Shown: positions 48,329 through 58,499, counted from the stretch's first letter. The stretch: DNA of 64,000 bases from Verrucomicrobiaceae bacterium UBA1938 (GCA_002336895.1 DDFC01000005.1:6819-70818); one strand, 5' to 3'. The notes: generated by a model from the letters alone, not told the origin. A program made the numbers and translations.

Positions 48329-49639
48329 TCAGACAGGATAAGCCCACGGCTTGCGGTATTCGCGCCCCATCAGTTTGGAGGCCTCGGCATCGCCAAGGAT
48401 CTGCTCTTTCTCTGCATCCCACTGGATGCTGCGGCCCGTTTTGTAGCTGATCATGCCCAGGAGGGGCAGGCAGGAGGAGCGGTGGGCGCTTTCGATGTCT
48501 GCCACCGGCTGTTTCTTCTTTTCGATGGCGTCGATGAAATCCGTCCACAGCAGGGCGATGTTGTGGCCGTGGGGCTCCTGCAGCTGGTGGTTGCCGTGCT
48601 GCTCGGAGCTCTTGGGGTCCACGGGGTAGAAGGTCCAGCCGTCGCGCCAGCCGATGTGGAGCACGCCTTTCTCTCCGTAGAAGTAGCAGCCGATCTTGTG
48701 CTTCTCGTTGTTGTTGTCGGCAAACTTGCGGTGCTCCCAAACGGCGGTGAACTGATCAAACTCAAATGTGGCCACCTGATGATCGGGGGCATCAGTGGTC
48801 TGCTCGGTGTCGCTGAGCACGGCGGGGCCAGCCACAGGGCGGCCGCCGGTGCAGAAGACTTTCTTGGGCCCTTTCTCGCCGCTCCAGAGCATGATCTGGT
48901 CCAGCCAGTGCACGCCCCAGTCGCCCATGGTGCCATTGGCGTAGTCGAGGAAATTGCGCCAGCCGCCGGGGTGCAGCTTGGTGTTGAAGGGGCGCATGGG
49001 GGCGGGGCCGCACCACATCTCCCAGTCCATGCCTTCGGGCACCTGGCTGTTGGGCTTGGCCATCTCGGGGCCACCCTTGCTGTCGGCAAAGGCGCGTACC
49101 ATGCCCACCTTGCCCACGGCACCGGATTTCAGGAACTTCATGGCCTCCACATGGTGCGGGCCGATGCGGCGATGCAGCCCCACCTGCACGACCACACCCG
49201 ACTCGCGTGCAGCCTTCACCATGGCCTTGCTCTCATTGATGGTGTGGCCGGTGGGCTTTTCCACAAACACATGCGCCCCCGCCTTGCATGCGGCGATGCT
49301 CTGCAGCGCATGCCAGTGGTCCGGCGTGGCGATGATGACGATCTCGGGCTTCTCCTTGTCTAGCAGCTCGCGGTAGTCCTTGTAGGTCTTCGCATCGTCT
49401 CCGGAGATGCCGTTCACCTCATCGCTGGCATTGGAGGCCACGTCCTCATGCACATCACAGAGTGCGCAGACCTTCACGCGGCCAGAAGCGATGGCTTCCT
49501 TCAGAATGTTCATGCCCCACCAGCCGCATCCGATCAGCGCCGTGCGGTACTTCTTGGCCGGATCTGCTCCAAAGATGTGAAACGATGAGGCGGCAAACGC
49601 AGCGGAAGTGGCGGAGATGAAATGGCGGCGGGAGGTCAT
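48329..49639 (-). CDS. Tat-exported Gfo/Idh/MocA-family oxidoreductase
   Basis: A 436-residue exported oxidoreductase. ATG 49639 gives MTSRRHFISATSAAFAASSF, a twin-arginine leader; upstream ATGs would bury it. The Rossmann motif is TALIGCGWWGMNIL, the family Lys is in VFVEKPTGHTI, and HPGGWRNFLDYANGTMGDWG carries active-site residues of the second domain. It resembles the protein at 4186-5622 in plan and in the closing Trp-rich C-terminus. The substrate is unknown, probably a sugar. It lies just upstream of ppc on the same strand but is functionally unrelated. Confidence 0.9.
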   Translation of the reverse strand: MTSRRHFISATSAAFAASSFHIFGADPAKKYRTALIGCGWWGMNILKEAIASGRVKVCALCDVHEDVASNASDEVNGISGDDAKTYKDYRELLDKEKPEIVIIATPDHWHALQSIAACKAGAHVFVEKPTGHTINESKAMVKAARESGVVVQVGLHRRIGPHHVEAMKFLKSGAVGKVGMVRAFADSKGGPEMAKPNSQVPEGMDWEMWCGPAPMRPFNTKLHPGGWRNFLDYANGTMGDWGVHWLDQIMLWSGEKGPKKVFCTGGRPVAGPAVLSDTEQTTDAPDHQVATFEFDQFTAVWEHRKFADNNNEKHKIGCYFYGEKGVLHIGWRDGWTFYPVDPKSSEQHGNHQLQEPHGHNIALLWTDFIDAIEKKKQPVADIESAHRSSCLPLLGMISYKTGRSIQWDAEKEQILGDAEASKLMGREYRKPWAYPV

Positions 49640-49830
49640 GGTTGGTTGCGATGAAAGCATGAGCCCCCAAAGTACGCCAGTGGTTGGAGCAGGTTTGCGG
49701 GGAATCGGGATGGGAATGACGAATGAAGGCTCAAGCACGAAGCATTAGCGTGACTCAATCGGCCACGTGAATCCGTGCTATCGTGCAGGCCGTAGAGTGG
49801 AGTGTGCGGACCACTTCACGCTTGGCTGTC

Positions 49831-51120
49831 TTATGCAAACACATCCATGATCGCCTTGCCCTTGTCTCCCACGGTGAAGGGACGGTTGCTGGGGGACATG
49901 ACGATTTCATCGATGGGCAGACCTAGGCTCCAGCCGATGGTGGAGAGGAAATCCTGCGGGCTGGCCTGCTTGTCCGCCACGGCCATGCCTTCCTTGTCGC
50001 TGGAGCCGTAGATGAAGCCGCCTTTGACTCCGCCACCGGCAAGCAGTGTGGAGAAGACCTTCGGATGATGATCGCGGCCGCTGTTGCCGTTGATCTTGGG
50101 CGTGCGGCCAAATTCGGAGCAGAGCACCACGAGGGTGGATTCCAGCAGGCCACGCTCCTTGAGATCATCCAGCAGCGCTGAGAGCGCCTGGTCCAGTTCG
50201 GCACCATGCTCATCCAGGCCGTCTTCGATGTTGTTGTGCATGTCCCAGCCGCCTTTGGCCACCTCGATGTAGCGGATGCCTTTCTCCACCAGACGGCGTG
50301 CCAGCAGGCAGCCCTGGCCAAACTTGCCCTTGCCATATTTCTCCTTCAGCGCGGCCGGTTCCTCGTCCAGCTTGAAGGCCTCCAGGTCCGTGCTGGACAT
50401 GATGCTGATGGTCTTGTCGTAGAACTGGGTGTAGCTCTTGACCTCGGAGGTTTTGAAGCGATCGCGGAATCCGGTGTCCAGCTGCTCCAGCAGCACGAGG
50501 CGCTTGATCATCGCCTCTTCACTGGCTTCGCTCTTGGCGTATTGCAGGCCCACATCTGGATCGAGGATGGGCAGCGGCGCAAAGCTGGAGGGGAAGAAGC
50601 CGTTGCCATTCTGCGGCTGGCGATTGACGCATACGCTGGAGGGCAGCGTCTTGTGGCTGGCTCCGAGGAAATGCTGCGCCCACGCGCCGATGTTCGGGTG
50701 CTTGATGGTGCCGCGCTCCTCGTAGCCGGTGCGGATGATGTACTGGCCTGCGGCATGCACGCCAGTCTTGGAGGTCATGCTGCGGATGATGCTTACCTTG
50801 TCCGCATGCTTGGCCAGATTTTCCATCGTGCCGCCCAGCTGAAAGTCGGCCTTTGTCTTGATCGGTGCCTTGGGGCCCTGGGTGGGGCCGTCCTTGGGGT
50901 CCAGCGTGTCGATGTGGCTCATGCCGCCCACCATCTGGAGGAAGATGACGTTCTTGGCCTTGCCATATCCGGGGCCTGAAGGCGCCGCCGCTTTGGCCTC
51001 CTCAGCAAACAGGGAGCCGCGGCCGAAACCATGCAGCACAGTGACGCCGAGAGCGGCGCTGGCCCAGCGCTCACAGAAGGCGCGGCGGGAAAGGGGATCG
51101 AGCTGGTTTTGAAGTTTCAT
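49831..51120 (-). CDS. DUF1501 protein, partner of the DUF1549/DUF1553 gene
   Basis: A 429-residue DUF1501 protein with a leader (MKLQNQLDPLSRRAFCERWA) containing a twin Arg in a weak Tat context. Core blocks are VIFLQMVGGMSHIDTLDPKD, TGVHAAGQYIIRTGY, GGWDMHNNIEDGLDEHG, LVVLCSEFGRTPKI and GRDHHPKVFSTLLAGGG. The alkaline-phosphatase-like fold suggests a hydrolase with bound metal, but no activity is established. Its start is 23 bases behind the PSD1 stop, so it forms an operon with it. It aligns with the copy at 7578. Confidence 0.88.
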   Translation of the reverse strand: MKLQNQLDPLSRRAFCERWASAALGVTVLHGFGRGSLFAEEAKAAAPSGPGYGKAKNVIFLQMVGGMSHIDTLDPKDGPTQGPKAPIKTKADFQLGGTMENLAKHADKVSIIRSMTSKTGVHAAGQYIIRTGYEERGTIKHPNIGAWAQHFLGASHKTLPSSVCVNRQPQNGNGFFPSSFAPLPILDPDVGLQYAKSEASEEAMIKRLVLLEQLDTGFRDRFKTSEVKSYTQFYDKTISIMSSTDLEAFKLDEEPAALKEKYGKGKFGQGCLLARRLVEKGIRYIEVAKGGWDMHNNIEDGLDEHGAELDQALSALLDDLKERGLLESTLVVLCSEFGRTPKINGNSGRDHHPKVFSTLLAGGGVKGGFIYGSSDKEGMAVADKQASPQDFLSTIGWSLGLPIDEIVMSPSNRPFTVGDKGKAIMDVFA

Positions 51121-51143
51121 GACAGTCAGCGGTTGGGTTTTGA

Positions 51144-53210
51144 CTATTCCACGAAGATGAATTCACGGGTGTTGAAGAGCACCCAGGTCAGGTCGCGCAT
51201 GGTCAGGCCGTTGTTCAGCGCCGCCACGGAGTTGCCCAGTTCATCCGGGCGGGGCTTGCGGCTGAAGAAGCTGAGGTAGAGGCTCTCGACCTTCTTCTCG
51301 GGTGTGTCCTGCGCATTGGCGGTCTGCACCACCAGCGAGTCATTTTGACCGATGACGCGCTGGGCCTCCCCGTTCATGAGCATGAGCACCTGTGGAATGC
51401 TGCCCTCCGTGCTTTCGCTGTCGGCGATCTGCCGGTCGCTCTGGCCGAACATGCGGAGGAAATGCTGGTCCTTCTCAGGCTGCGGCAGCTCGGAGGCACG
51501 TGCCAGCACCAGTCCATTGCGTACCGGCGGGGCCAGGCCCATCTGCTCCTCCTCTGTCTGGCTTCCCTTGGTTTTCTTGTTGGGTTTGGCAGTTGCTTTG
51601 CCACCGCCAAACTGGCGCATGCTGGCCACGGCGTTTTCGATCTGCTGTTTGAGCGCGTCAGGCGAGGCACTGCCGCTGAAGTCGATGTTCATGGCCTGAG
51701 CGTAGGTGGAGCCACGGTGGCCTTTGAACTTGTCCACGTCCGCGCCGATGACGAGCGTGGCGCAGGAGTCCCAGGCCTGCTCGGAGGTCATGCGGCGGAG
51801 GATGGGTCCAGGGAAGAGGTAGGGGGTGTTGTCCGCCAGTTCGTGGCTGGTGGCCTCGCGCTGGTAGGTCTGGGTGTTGCACAGCACGCGGAGGAACTGC
51901 TTGAGATCAAATTTAAGGCGCACCATCTCGGTGGCCAGATGGTGCAGCAGCGCTGGGTTCACGCTGGCACTGGGGTCATCCAGATCGGTCACTGGCTCCT
52001 TCACACCCACGCCAAAGATGTGCTTCCACAAGCGGTTGGCGATGGTCATGGCAAAGCGTGGATTTTCTGGCGAGGTCATCCACTTGGCGAACTGCTCGCG
52101 CAGCTTCTCATCGTGTTTGACCGGCACGGGTTGGTAGGCCTTTTTGGTCTTGTCATCACTCCAGGTGATCAGCTTGGGCTTCACGGGATCGCCCGGTTTG
52201 GCATCCGGATACTTATAGTCGTCCGGCATGGTAAGGTCGTTCTCGGTGGTGTTCTCCACCGCCAGGGCGTTTACGCGCAGCACGTTTTTAGCCTGCTGCT
52301 GCAGCTTCCTGTCCCCCAGGGAGGCAAGCACCTTCTGCATGCCCTTCATGCCGGAGTTGCCCCTGGCGCCGTAGGTTTCCGTGGCACCGAAAAACGCCGC
52401 CATTTCATAGAACTGGCGCTGCGTCCAGTCGGCAAAGGGGTGGTCGTGGCACTGGGCGCAGGAGACATTGGCCCCGATAAAGGTGCTCAGCGTGAGGCTG
52501 AGATTGTCCAGCCGCATGCCGGCATCCCGCAGCAGGTAGCCGGTGGCGCCGTTTTCCAGCAGCTTGCCGTCGGCGTTCATCATGGTGTACACGATCTTGT
52601 TCCAGGGCGTGTTGTCCGTGAGCTGCTGCTTGAGCCAGTCCTGGTAGGTGTAGAAGCGCGCCTTCTGCGCCACATCTGCCATGCGCAGCATGTCGGCAAA
52701 GTAGTTGAAGAGGTGGCTGGCGGAGCCGGGTGATTTCAAGAGGCGGTCGATGACGTGGGCACGCTTGGACACGCTGGGGTCATTGATAAACTCCAGCGTC
52801 TCTTCACGGGTGGGGATGCGGCCCACGAGATCCAGGAATACGCGACGGACGAACTGCTCATCCGAGGCCAGCGGGTTGGGCTTCTGGTCGGCCTTCTTCA
52901 GCCCGGCCTCCACCAGCATGTCGATCTGTGCAGCGGCCTGGGCCAGATTGGGGTCAGAGGGGATGCCCAGCCCCTCGGGTTTGAGGGTTTTGGCAGCTTC
53001 CTGGTCGGCGGCGGAGAGCTTGTCGAGCGGCAGGCGATAGACATAGCCATTGCGCACCTGGAGGAAGACGTTCCCGTTTTCGATGCCCCGGAAGGTGGCG
53101 TCCAGTTTGCGGCCCTGGGTGTCGGTCCAGGTGCGATAGACTTCATTGTCAGCCCGGAGGCCGGTGACGAGCAAAGCACAGGCAAGAGGAAGGCAGAGGC
53201 GCGTTTTCAT
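51144..53210 (-). CDS. DUF1549/DUF1553 (PSD1) protein with an SHD1-like N-terminal domain and a heme-like CxxCH
   Basis: A 688-residue exported protein (leader MKTRLCLPLACALLVTGLRA). The first domain (YRTWTDTQGRKLDATFRG) is SHD1-like. DUF1549 follows (SDEQFVRRVFLDLVGRIPT) with CAQCH, the heme-binding-type motif followed by DHPFADW, and then DUF1553 up to the C-terminus (RNGLVLARASELPQPEKDQH, FFSRKPRPDELGNS). The family is typical of PVC bacteria. Its role is unknown, but it is almost always coupled to DUF1501, as here. ATG 53210 is the start; further upstream in-frame codons are not supported. Confidence 0.9.
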   Translation of the reverse strand: MKTRLCLPLACALLVTGLRADNEVYRTWTDTQGRKLDATFRGIENGNVFLQVRNGYVYRLPLDKLSAADQEAAKTLKPEGLGIPSDPNLAQAAAQIDMLVEAGLKKADQKPNPLASDEQFVRRVFLDLVGRIPTREETLEFINDPSVSKRAHVIDRLLKSPGSASHLFNYFADMLRMADVAQKARFYTYQDWLKQQLTDNTPWNKIVYTMMNADGKLLENGATGYLLRDAGMRLDNLSLTLSTFIGANVSCAQCHDHPFADWTQRQFYEMAAFFGATETYGARGNSGMKGMQKVLASLGDRKLQQQAKNVLRVNALAVENTTENDLTMPDDYKYPDAKPGDPVKPKLITWSDDKTKKAYQPVPVKHDEKLREQFAKWMTSPENPRFAMTIANRLWKHIFGVGVKEPVTDLDDPSASVNPALLHHLATEMVRLKFDLKQFLRVLCNTQTYQREATSHELADNTPYLFPGPILRRMTSEQAWDSCATLVIGADVDKFKGHRGSTYAQAMNIDFSGSASPDALKQQIENAVASMRQFGGGKATAKPNKKTKGSQTEEEQMGLAPPVRNGLVLARASELPQPEKDQHFLRMFGQSDRQIADSESTEGSIPQVLMLMNGEAQRVIGQNDSLVVQTANAQDTPEKKVESLYLSFFSRKPRPDELGNSVAALNNGLTMRDLTWVLFNTREFIFVE

Positions 53211-53427
53211 GGTTGGATCAGTCGGTGTTCCGTCCCGTTGCCCCTGAAACGAAAGGGTTTTCGAGAACTTTAGCCTTTTTTCACAAACCTTTACCCAAGC
53301 GGCTAAAATGCGCGAAACGCCTATAACAAACTGGAGATCAAACACGGGGCTCTCCAGCGCAATCCCTGCGGGATGCTCGCGGGCGTAAATGCTTGACGAG
53401 CCGGGGCCGATACGGCAGTGCTGCCGC

Positions 53428-53937
53428 ATGATCGAAGCCAACCGCCCCAGCCTGCATCTGCGCCGTTCCATTTCCACCGGCATCGCCCTGCTGGTAATGA
53501 TGTTCATGGCGGTCGGCGCTGGCTTTGCCGAGGACGAGGTGCCACTGCCCAAGCTTCCGGATGGAGCGGGCCCGATGGACAAGAACGCGCCCAAGACATT
53601 CACCGTCACGGAGTCGGGTCTTAAATTCCGTGTCCTGCGCCAGGGCGGCAGCACCAAGCCGGTGCCGCAGAGCCGGGTGGAGATCAATTACGTCGGCTGG
53701 CTTTACAATGGCCGGGTGTTTGACAGCTCCTACGCACGTGGGATGCCTACCGTCCTCTCGCTGGCCCAGGTGGTCAAAGGCTGGACTGAAGGCATGCAGA
53801 AAGTGGGCAAAGGCGGAATGATCGAGCTCGAGATCCCCGGCTACCTTGGCTACGGCCTTGCTGGCCAGCCCTCCGGCGGCATCCCGCCAAACGCGACGCT
53901 GCACTTCATCGTGGAGCTGATCGATGTGATGGAGTGA
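53428..53937 (+). CDS. Secreted FKBP-type peptidyl-prolyl isomerase
   Basis: A 169-residue exported foldase: hydrophobic leader (TGIALLVMMFMAVGAGFAE), then the FKBP domain from about residue 55 to the end. Key parts are VEINYVGWLYNGRVFDSSY, VVKGWTEGMQKVGKGGMIEL and IPPNATLHFIVELIDV, with aromatic pocket residues in place (Tyr, Phe, Trp). It would speed prolyl isomerisation during folding of exported proteins. Start ATG 53428; an in-frame upstream start at 53389 only adds 13 residues. It is monocistronic. Confidence 0.9.
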   Translation: MIEANRPSLHLRRSISTGIALLVMMFMAVGAGFAEDEVPLPKLPDGAGPMDKNAPKTFTVTESGLKFRVLRQGGSTKPVPQSRVEINYVGWLYNGRVFDSSYARGMPTVLSLAQVVKGWTEGMQKVGKGGMIELEIPGYLGYGLAGQPSGGIPPNATLHFIVELIDVME

Positions 53938-53974
53938 ATGGAAACCTTGGCGGAACATTCTCCGCTGGTTTTGC

Positions 53975-55993
53975 TCACCACCCGCTCTTCACATTCCACA
54001 CCTCCACCAGATCCTTCGGAAGATCGGAGATGAAGCGTGAGGGACGCATCATGATGTCGCCATCTCGTGCCTGGTGATTGATCACAGGGTAGGTCAGGTA
54101 CAGCTCGTCTTTGGCGCGGGTGACTGTGACGTAGAAAAGGCGGCGCTCTTCCTCCAAGGCGGTGTCGCCACCTTCATCGATGGCGCGCTTGTGGGGAAAC
54201 ATGCCGTCCGCCAGCCAGACGGCGAAAACCACGCTCCATTCCAATCCTTTGGCCTGATGCCCGGTGGTGAGCGTCACGGCATCGCGGTCCTGCTGCTGCT
54301 GCGCGGGATTGTTGTCGGTGTCCACGCCGCTGAGCAGGGAAAGCTGGCTGAGGAATTCGAGAGGGTCGGTGAAGCGGTCGCTGAAGTTGCTGAGCTGCTC
54401 CAGGTCCTGCTGGCGCTGCTCGTAGTTCTTGAACTTCGCTTTCATGTAGTCCTCATACACACCCTCGGTGATGCTGCGGATCATCATGGGCGGTGTCACG
54501 GGACGGCCTTCTTTGTCGATCAGTTCATCCAGCGTGTAGGCAAACTGGTCCCAGGTGGTCTTGGCCTTCTTGGGCACCTTCATCTGCACGAGCACCTCCG
54601 AGAAGGTGCATGGCATGGTCTCGGCCTTGGAGGCGTCTGATTTGAGCCACTCCTGCCAGAGCTTGGCCGCACTGACATTGCCGATGCCTTCGCAAAGGCG
54701 CACCATGCGCATGAAGCTGACCTCATCCTGGCGGTTCACGGCGAACTTCATGAATGCGGCCACGTCCTTCACATGCGCCTGCTCAAAGAAGCGCAGGCCG
54801 CTGGTGATCTGAAAGGGGACGCCGCGCTGCGTCAGCTCCATCTGGATCTCCATGCTGTGAAAGTGCGCACGGTAGAGCACGGCGATCTCATTGACGTCCA
54901 CGCCCTCGTCCATCAGCTCCAGAATGCGCTGCGCCACGAAGGAGGCCTGAGCCGAGGAGCTGTCCAGCGCCACGAGCGCGGGCAGCATGCCTTTGGACGG
55001 GCGCGCAGGCTGCAGGTTTTTGGGTATCTGCCCCCGGTTCATGGCGATGGTCGCATTCGCCAGGCTCAGCACCTCGGGCACGCTGCGGTAGTTCACCTCA
55101 ATCTTGTGCACCCGGGCCTGTGGCCAGTGCTTGTCGAATTCGAGGATGTTGGACACATCCGCGCCGCGCCAGGAGTAGATGGACTGGGCGTCATCCCCCA
55201 CCACCATGAGGTTTCCCTGCGGCCCGGTCAGCAGCTCCACCATGCGGCACTGCAGGCTGTTGGTGTCCTGGTACTCATCCACCAGCACAAACTCAAACTG
55301 GCGGCGGTAGCGCTCCAGCAGATCCTCATTTTCCTCCAGCAGCTGCACGGTGAGAGCGAGGAGGTCGTCAAAGTCCATGCAGTTGGTTTCACGCTTCTTC
55401 TCCTGGTAGAGCTTCCGCATCTTGATGATGCCGGAGGCCACCTCTTCAAAGTACGGGTACCGCGTGTGGATGATTTCCTTCACGCTGCAGAGCGTGTTGT
55501 CTGCGAGGGAGAAGATGTCACCCAGCACTTCGGCCTTGGGAAAGCGGTAGGTGGTGGTGTCGATGCCGCTGCTGCCCAGCACGGTTTCCATGAGGTCCTT
55601 CTGGTCCTCGCGGTCCATGATGGAGAAGCCTTTGCGATAGCCGAGGCGCTCGGCGTTGTAGCGCAGCAGGCGGTTGCCGATGGAGTGGAAGGTGCCGCCC
55701 CAGATGCGGCTGGCGTCCTGCGTCACCAGCGCCTGCACGCGCTCCTGCATTTCGCGGGCGGCTTTGTTGGTAAAGGTGAGCAGCAGGATGGACTCGGGCT
55801 GGATGCCGTTGTCCAGCAGCCAGGCCACACGATAGGTGAGCGTGCGGGTCTTGCCGCTGCCAGCGCCTGCAATGACCAGCGCCTGCCCGGGAGGACTCGT
55901 CACCGCTGCATGCTGCTGCGCATTCAGCTCCGCTTTGTAGTCGATGCGGTTGCTGGGTTCGTGCGCGGTGTGCAGCGTGTAAGTACGGGCCAT
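53975..55993 (-). CDS. UvrD/Rep-family (PcrA-like) DNA helicase
   Basis: A 672-residue SF1A 3'-5' helicase. All main motifs are visible: Walker A GAGSGKTRT, Ia TFTNKAAREM, II VLVDEYQDTN, III VVGDDAQSIYSWRGA, IV VNYRSVPEVL, V TGHQAKGLEW and VI YVTVTRAKDEL. The length fits PcrA/UvrD (about 650-750). It unwinds DNA in repair and replication restart. ATG 55993 gives MARTYTLH; an upstream in-frame ATG at 56026 is less likely. Confidence 0.94.
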   Translation of the reverse strand: MARTYTLHTAHEPSNRIDYKAELNAQQHAAVTSPPGQALVIAGAGSGKTRTLTYRVAWLLDNGIQPESILLLTFTNKAAREMQERVQALVTQDASRIWGGTFHSIGNRLLRYNAERLGYRKGFSIMDREDQKDLMETVLGSSGIDTTTYRFPKAEVLGDIFSLADNTLCSVKEIIHTRYPYFEEVASGIIKMRKLYQEKKRETNCMDFDDLLALTVQLLEENEDLLERYRRQFEFVLVDEYQDTNSLQCRMVELLTGPQGNLMVVGDDAQSIYSWRGADVSNILEFDKHWPQARVHKIEVNYRSVPEVLSLANATIAMNRGQIPKNLQPARPSKGMLPALVALDSSSAQASFVAQRILELMDEGVDVNEIAVLYRAHFHSMEIQMELTQRGVPFQITSGLRFFEQAHVKDVAAFMKFAVNRQDEVSFMRMVRLCEGIGNVSAAKLWQEWLKSDASKAETMPCTFSEVLVQMKVPKKAKTTWDQFAYTLDELIDKEGRPVTPPMMIRSITEGVYEDYMKAKFKNYEQRQQDLEQLSNFSDRFTDPLEFLSQLSLLSGVDTDNNPAQQQQDRDAVTLTTGHQAKGLEWSVVFAVWLADGMFPHKRAIDEGGDTALEEERRLFYVTVTRAKDELYLTYPVINHQARDGDIMMRPSRFISDLPKDLVEVWNVKSGW

Positions 55994-56061
55994 GTGGGAA
56001 GTAGCGGGAGGTGGCCAAGGCGTCAAGCCGGGGCTGTCCAGGCAGCCACCCGCACGGCCCG

Positions 56062-57387
56062 CTACTTCGGCAGCTGGATAAAGCCCGCGCCCACGGCAGT
56101 CGCTGGTGCGGAGAGCGGCTCGGCAGTACGTGTGAGCAGTGGGATGATGTTGGAGCTGTAGTAGCCACGGCCCAGCAGATAGGCCACCACACCGCTGGTG
56201 ATGGCCGTGGCCTGCGAGGTGCCGCTGCCGATCACGAGACCGTCTCCAGTGTAAGCAGAAACAATACCCACGCCAGGAGCCACGAGGGTGAGACCCTGGC
56301 CGGAATTGGAAAAATACGCCTGAATGCCATTGGCATCCACCGCTCCCACGCTGAGCACGCCCGGGATGCCTGCAGGCATGGACAGGGCGTCCAGCTGTTC
56401 ATTGCCAGCAGCAGCCACGACGACCACATTATGTTTGAGGGCATATTGTACAGCTTCATCCAGCACAGGGGAGTCTCCTGTGGCACCAAGGCTGATATTG
56501 ATCACCCGGGCACCGAGGTCTGTGGCCTGGATGATGCCGGAAGAGACCAGTGCCGTGTTGCTGTCACCGTTTGTGTCCGCCACACGGATGTCGAGCAGTT
56601 TGGAGGCAGGTGATACGCCACCCACATTCGCATCATTTCCCGCGATAAGAGAGGCCATCGCCGTGCCATGTCCGTTGAAGGCGCTGCCGTCATTGACGAG
56701 ATCGTAATGAGTGATCTTCACGCCCGCCAGTGCCGGGTGATTGGTCACGCCGGAATCCACCACCGCCACGGTGACACCCTGGCCCCATCCAGTTCGGTCT
56801 CCCACAGCACCGATGGCATTCAGCCCCTGGCTGCGAAAGGGGGTGCTGCCCCCGGCATTGGCGGCATCAGTCTGCGGAGGCAGGGGCGGGATGCGAGTGA
56901 TGAGGTTGGGGCCCACATATGCGTATTCTGTCGCGTGCGTATTCAGATCGTTTTTGAGGCCGGCGGGGTCTTTGAAGCCTACACGCACCATGCGCAGCTT
57001 GTGGTCGTAGCCCAGCACCTCCAGGCCCAGTGCTGCAGCACGCGTGCGAAAAGCGGCAAGGGCCTCATCGGTGCGGAAGGTTAGCAGAGCTTCATTTGGC
57101 ACCGCACCAGGTCCGTTGAGCGTGATTACAGTGGGCTCCACTGCTGGCATCGTGACTTTAGGGGCTGTTTTGATTGAGTTGGCTGAGGTCTGTGATGCAG
57201 GCTTGGGTCTTCCGGCATGCAGCATGTGCTTTACCTTGGAAAGATCCGACTTGTACCCTGCTCCCGTCTTGGACTCCCACATCAGCCATGCGACCGATCC
57301 CGTCATGACAAGCATGGCGGTGGTGAATAAAACTATGGGCAGGCGGTTGGAGCGCATGACGGGCAGGCAGCGATCACACTTTGGCAC
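56062..57387 (-). CDS. S8-family serine peptidase (subtilase), membrane-anchored or exported
   Basis: A 441-residue subtilase. A hydrophobic segment near residues 18-36 (PIVLFTTAMLVMTGSVAWLM) is a signal anchor. A propeptide-like region (70-150) is followed by the catalytic domain: Asp in VAVVDSGVTNHP, His in NGHGTAMASL, oxyanion Asn in VVAAAGNEQ, and Ser in GSGTSQATAITSG. It cuts proteins in the periplasm or outside. No substrate is suggested by neighbours. Start ATG 57387; an in-frame ATG at 57357 is possible. Confidence 0.9.
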   Translation of the reverse strand: MPKCDRCLPVMRSNRLPIVLFTTAMLVMTGSVAWLMWESKTGAGYKSDLSKVKHMLHAGRPKPASQTSANSIKTAPKVTMPAVEPTVITLNGPGAVPNEALLTFRTDEALAAFRTRAAALGLEVLGYDHKLRMVRVGFKDPAGLKNDLNTHATEYAYVGPNLITRIPPLPPQTDAANAGGSTPFRSQGLNAIGAVGDRTGWGQGVTVAVVDSGVTNHPALAGVKITHYDLVNDGSAFNGHGTAMASLIAGNDANVGGVSPASKLLDIRVADTNGDSNTALVSSGIIQATDLGARVINISLGATGDSPVLDEAVQYALKHNVVVVAAAGNEQLDALSMPAGIPGVLSVGAVDANGIQAYFSNSGQGLTLVAPGVGIVSAYTGDGLVIGSGTSQATAITSGVVAYLLGRGYYSSNIIPLLTRTAEPLSAPATAVGAGFIQLPK

Positions 57388-57632
57388 ATCGCAGTGCTGA
57401 TGCGAGTTCAGCTTTACCCCGAGTTCTGAACAGCATTATACACATATTGTAGCGGTAGGCGAGCGCGTCAGGCTCTTGTAGGCTGGCGGCTTGTGAAACA
57501 GGTTATTCCGTCGTGCTGATCACAGGGGGGGGTAGGGAATGCACCGATGGCAGACGCCATCTTCGTGAACTCAAAAGCAGCTGAGTCTCAAACATTGCCG
57601 CCCAGCCAGTGAAAAGTGCTGGCGGGTTTTCC

Positions 57633-58499
57633 TCACAGCCCCATCACCTTGCGAATGATCCAGTCCAGCCAGCGGTCAGGGATGATGCGGACGAGCAGGG
57701 AACCCGCAATGGAGTCGAGCCCCACGGGGTAGCGGGTGCGCGGCCTGCGTGACTCCAGGGCATGGGCCACGGCGGCGGCCACACGCTCGGGCGGGATGGC
57801 GCTGGCGGGGATCTTTTCCACCATTTTGCGCAGCGCGGAAATGGGGGCGGCGTAGAGCTGTTCGCACTCCGGCGGCATGCCCACAAAGAGCTGCTCGGCG
57901 GCCTCGCGCGATTTGCTCCAGATGGGCGTCTTGATGGCTCCGGGCTCGATCAGCGCCACCTCGATGCCCCAGGGGCGCAGCTCGATGCGCAGGGAGTCGG
58001 CGATGGCCTCCACGGCGTGCTTGGTAGCACCGTAGCCTGCCAGAAAGGGCTCGCACATGAAGCCGGAATTGGACCCCATGAGCACCACGCGCCCGCGTGA
58101 TTTGCGGATGAGCGGCAGCACCGCCTGCGTCACGGCCACGAGGCCCAAAACATTCACGTCAAACTGCCGCTGAAAGGCATCCAGCGGCATGAACTCCAGC
58201 GGCCCTGCGAGGGCGATCCCGGCATTGTTCACCACGCCCTGCAGCCCGGCCTCGCCGCACTGCGCGCTGATTTCCTGCACCACGGTTTGAATCTGGTCAC
58301 GGTTGGTCACATCCAGTTGCATGGGGATGATGCGCCCCTCGCTGCCTGCGGCCAGCGCCTCGCCATCGGCCAGCTTGCGCACCCCGGCAAAGACGCGCCA
58401 GCCGCGTGCCGCCAGCGTGCGTGCACAGGCCGCGCCTATGCCCGTGGAGGCTCCAGTAACAAGGACAGTGCGTGGTGTGGCGGAGCTGGGGGCGGGCAT
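57633..58499 (-). CDS. Short-chain dehydrogenase/reductase
   Basis: A 288-residue SDR. The cofactor loop is TGASTGIG, followed by VFAGVRKLADGE, NNAGIALAGP, the catalytic Ser in RVVLMGSNSG, and YGATKHAVEA with Tyr and Lys. The C-terminal part extends to PDRWLDWIIRKVMGL, with a hydrophobic tail. The family includes retinol and sterol dehydrogenases and oxidoreductases of unknown substrate. Start ATG 58499 gives MPAPSSATPRTVLVTGAS; longer in-frame starts up to 58595 exist. The gene runs leftward, divergent from the lipoprotein gene. Confidence 0.87.
   Translation of the reverse strand: MPAPSSATPRTVLVTGASTGIGAACARTLAARGWRVFAGVRKLADGEALAAGSEGRIIPMQLDVTNRDQIQTVVQEISAQCGEAGLQGVVNNAGIALAGPLEFMPLDAFQRQFDVNVLGLVAVTQAVLPLIRKSRGRVVLMGSNSGFMCEPFLAGYGATKHAVEAIADSLRIELRPWGIEVALIEPGAIKTPIWSKSREAAEQLFVGMPPECEQLYAAPISALRKMVEKIPASAIPPERVAAAVAHALESRRPRTRYPVGLDSIAGSLLVRIIPDRWLDWIIRKVMGL

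Noticed and set aside
49795..49822. Imperfect inverted repeat downstream of the DUF1501 gene (49831-51120)
   Set aside because: The stem has a mismatch and there is no T-tract; chance pairing is likely.
57599..57630. Hairpin downstream of the SDR gene as a strong terminator
   Set aside because: The stem (CCGCC-bulge-AGC against GCTGGCGG) is imperfect and no T-run follows on the minus strand; it is too weak to list as a feature.
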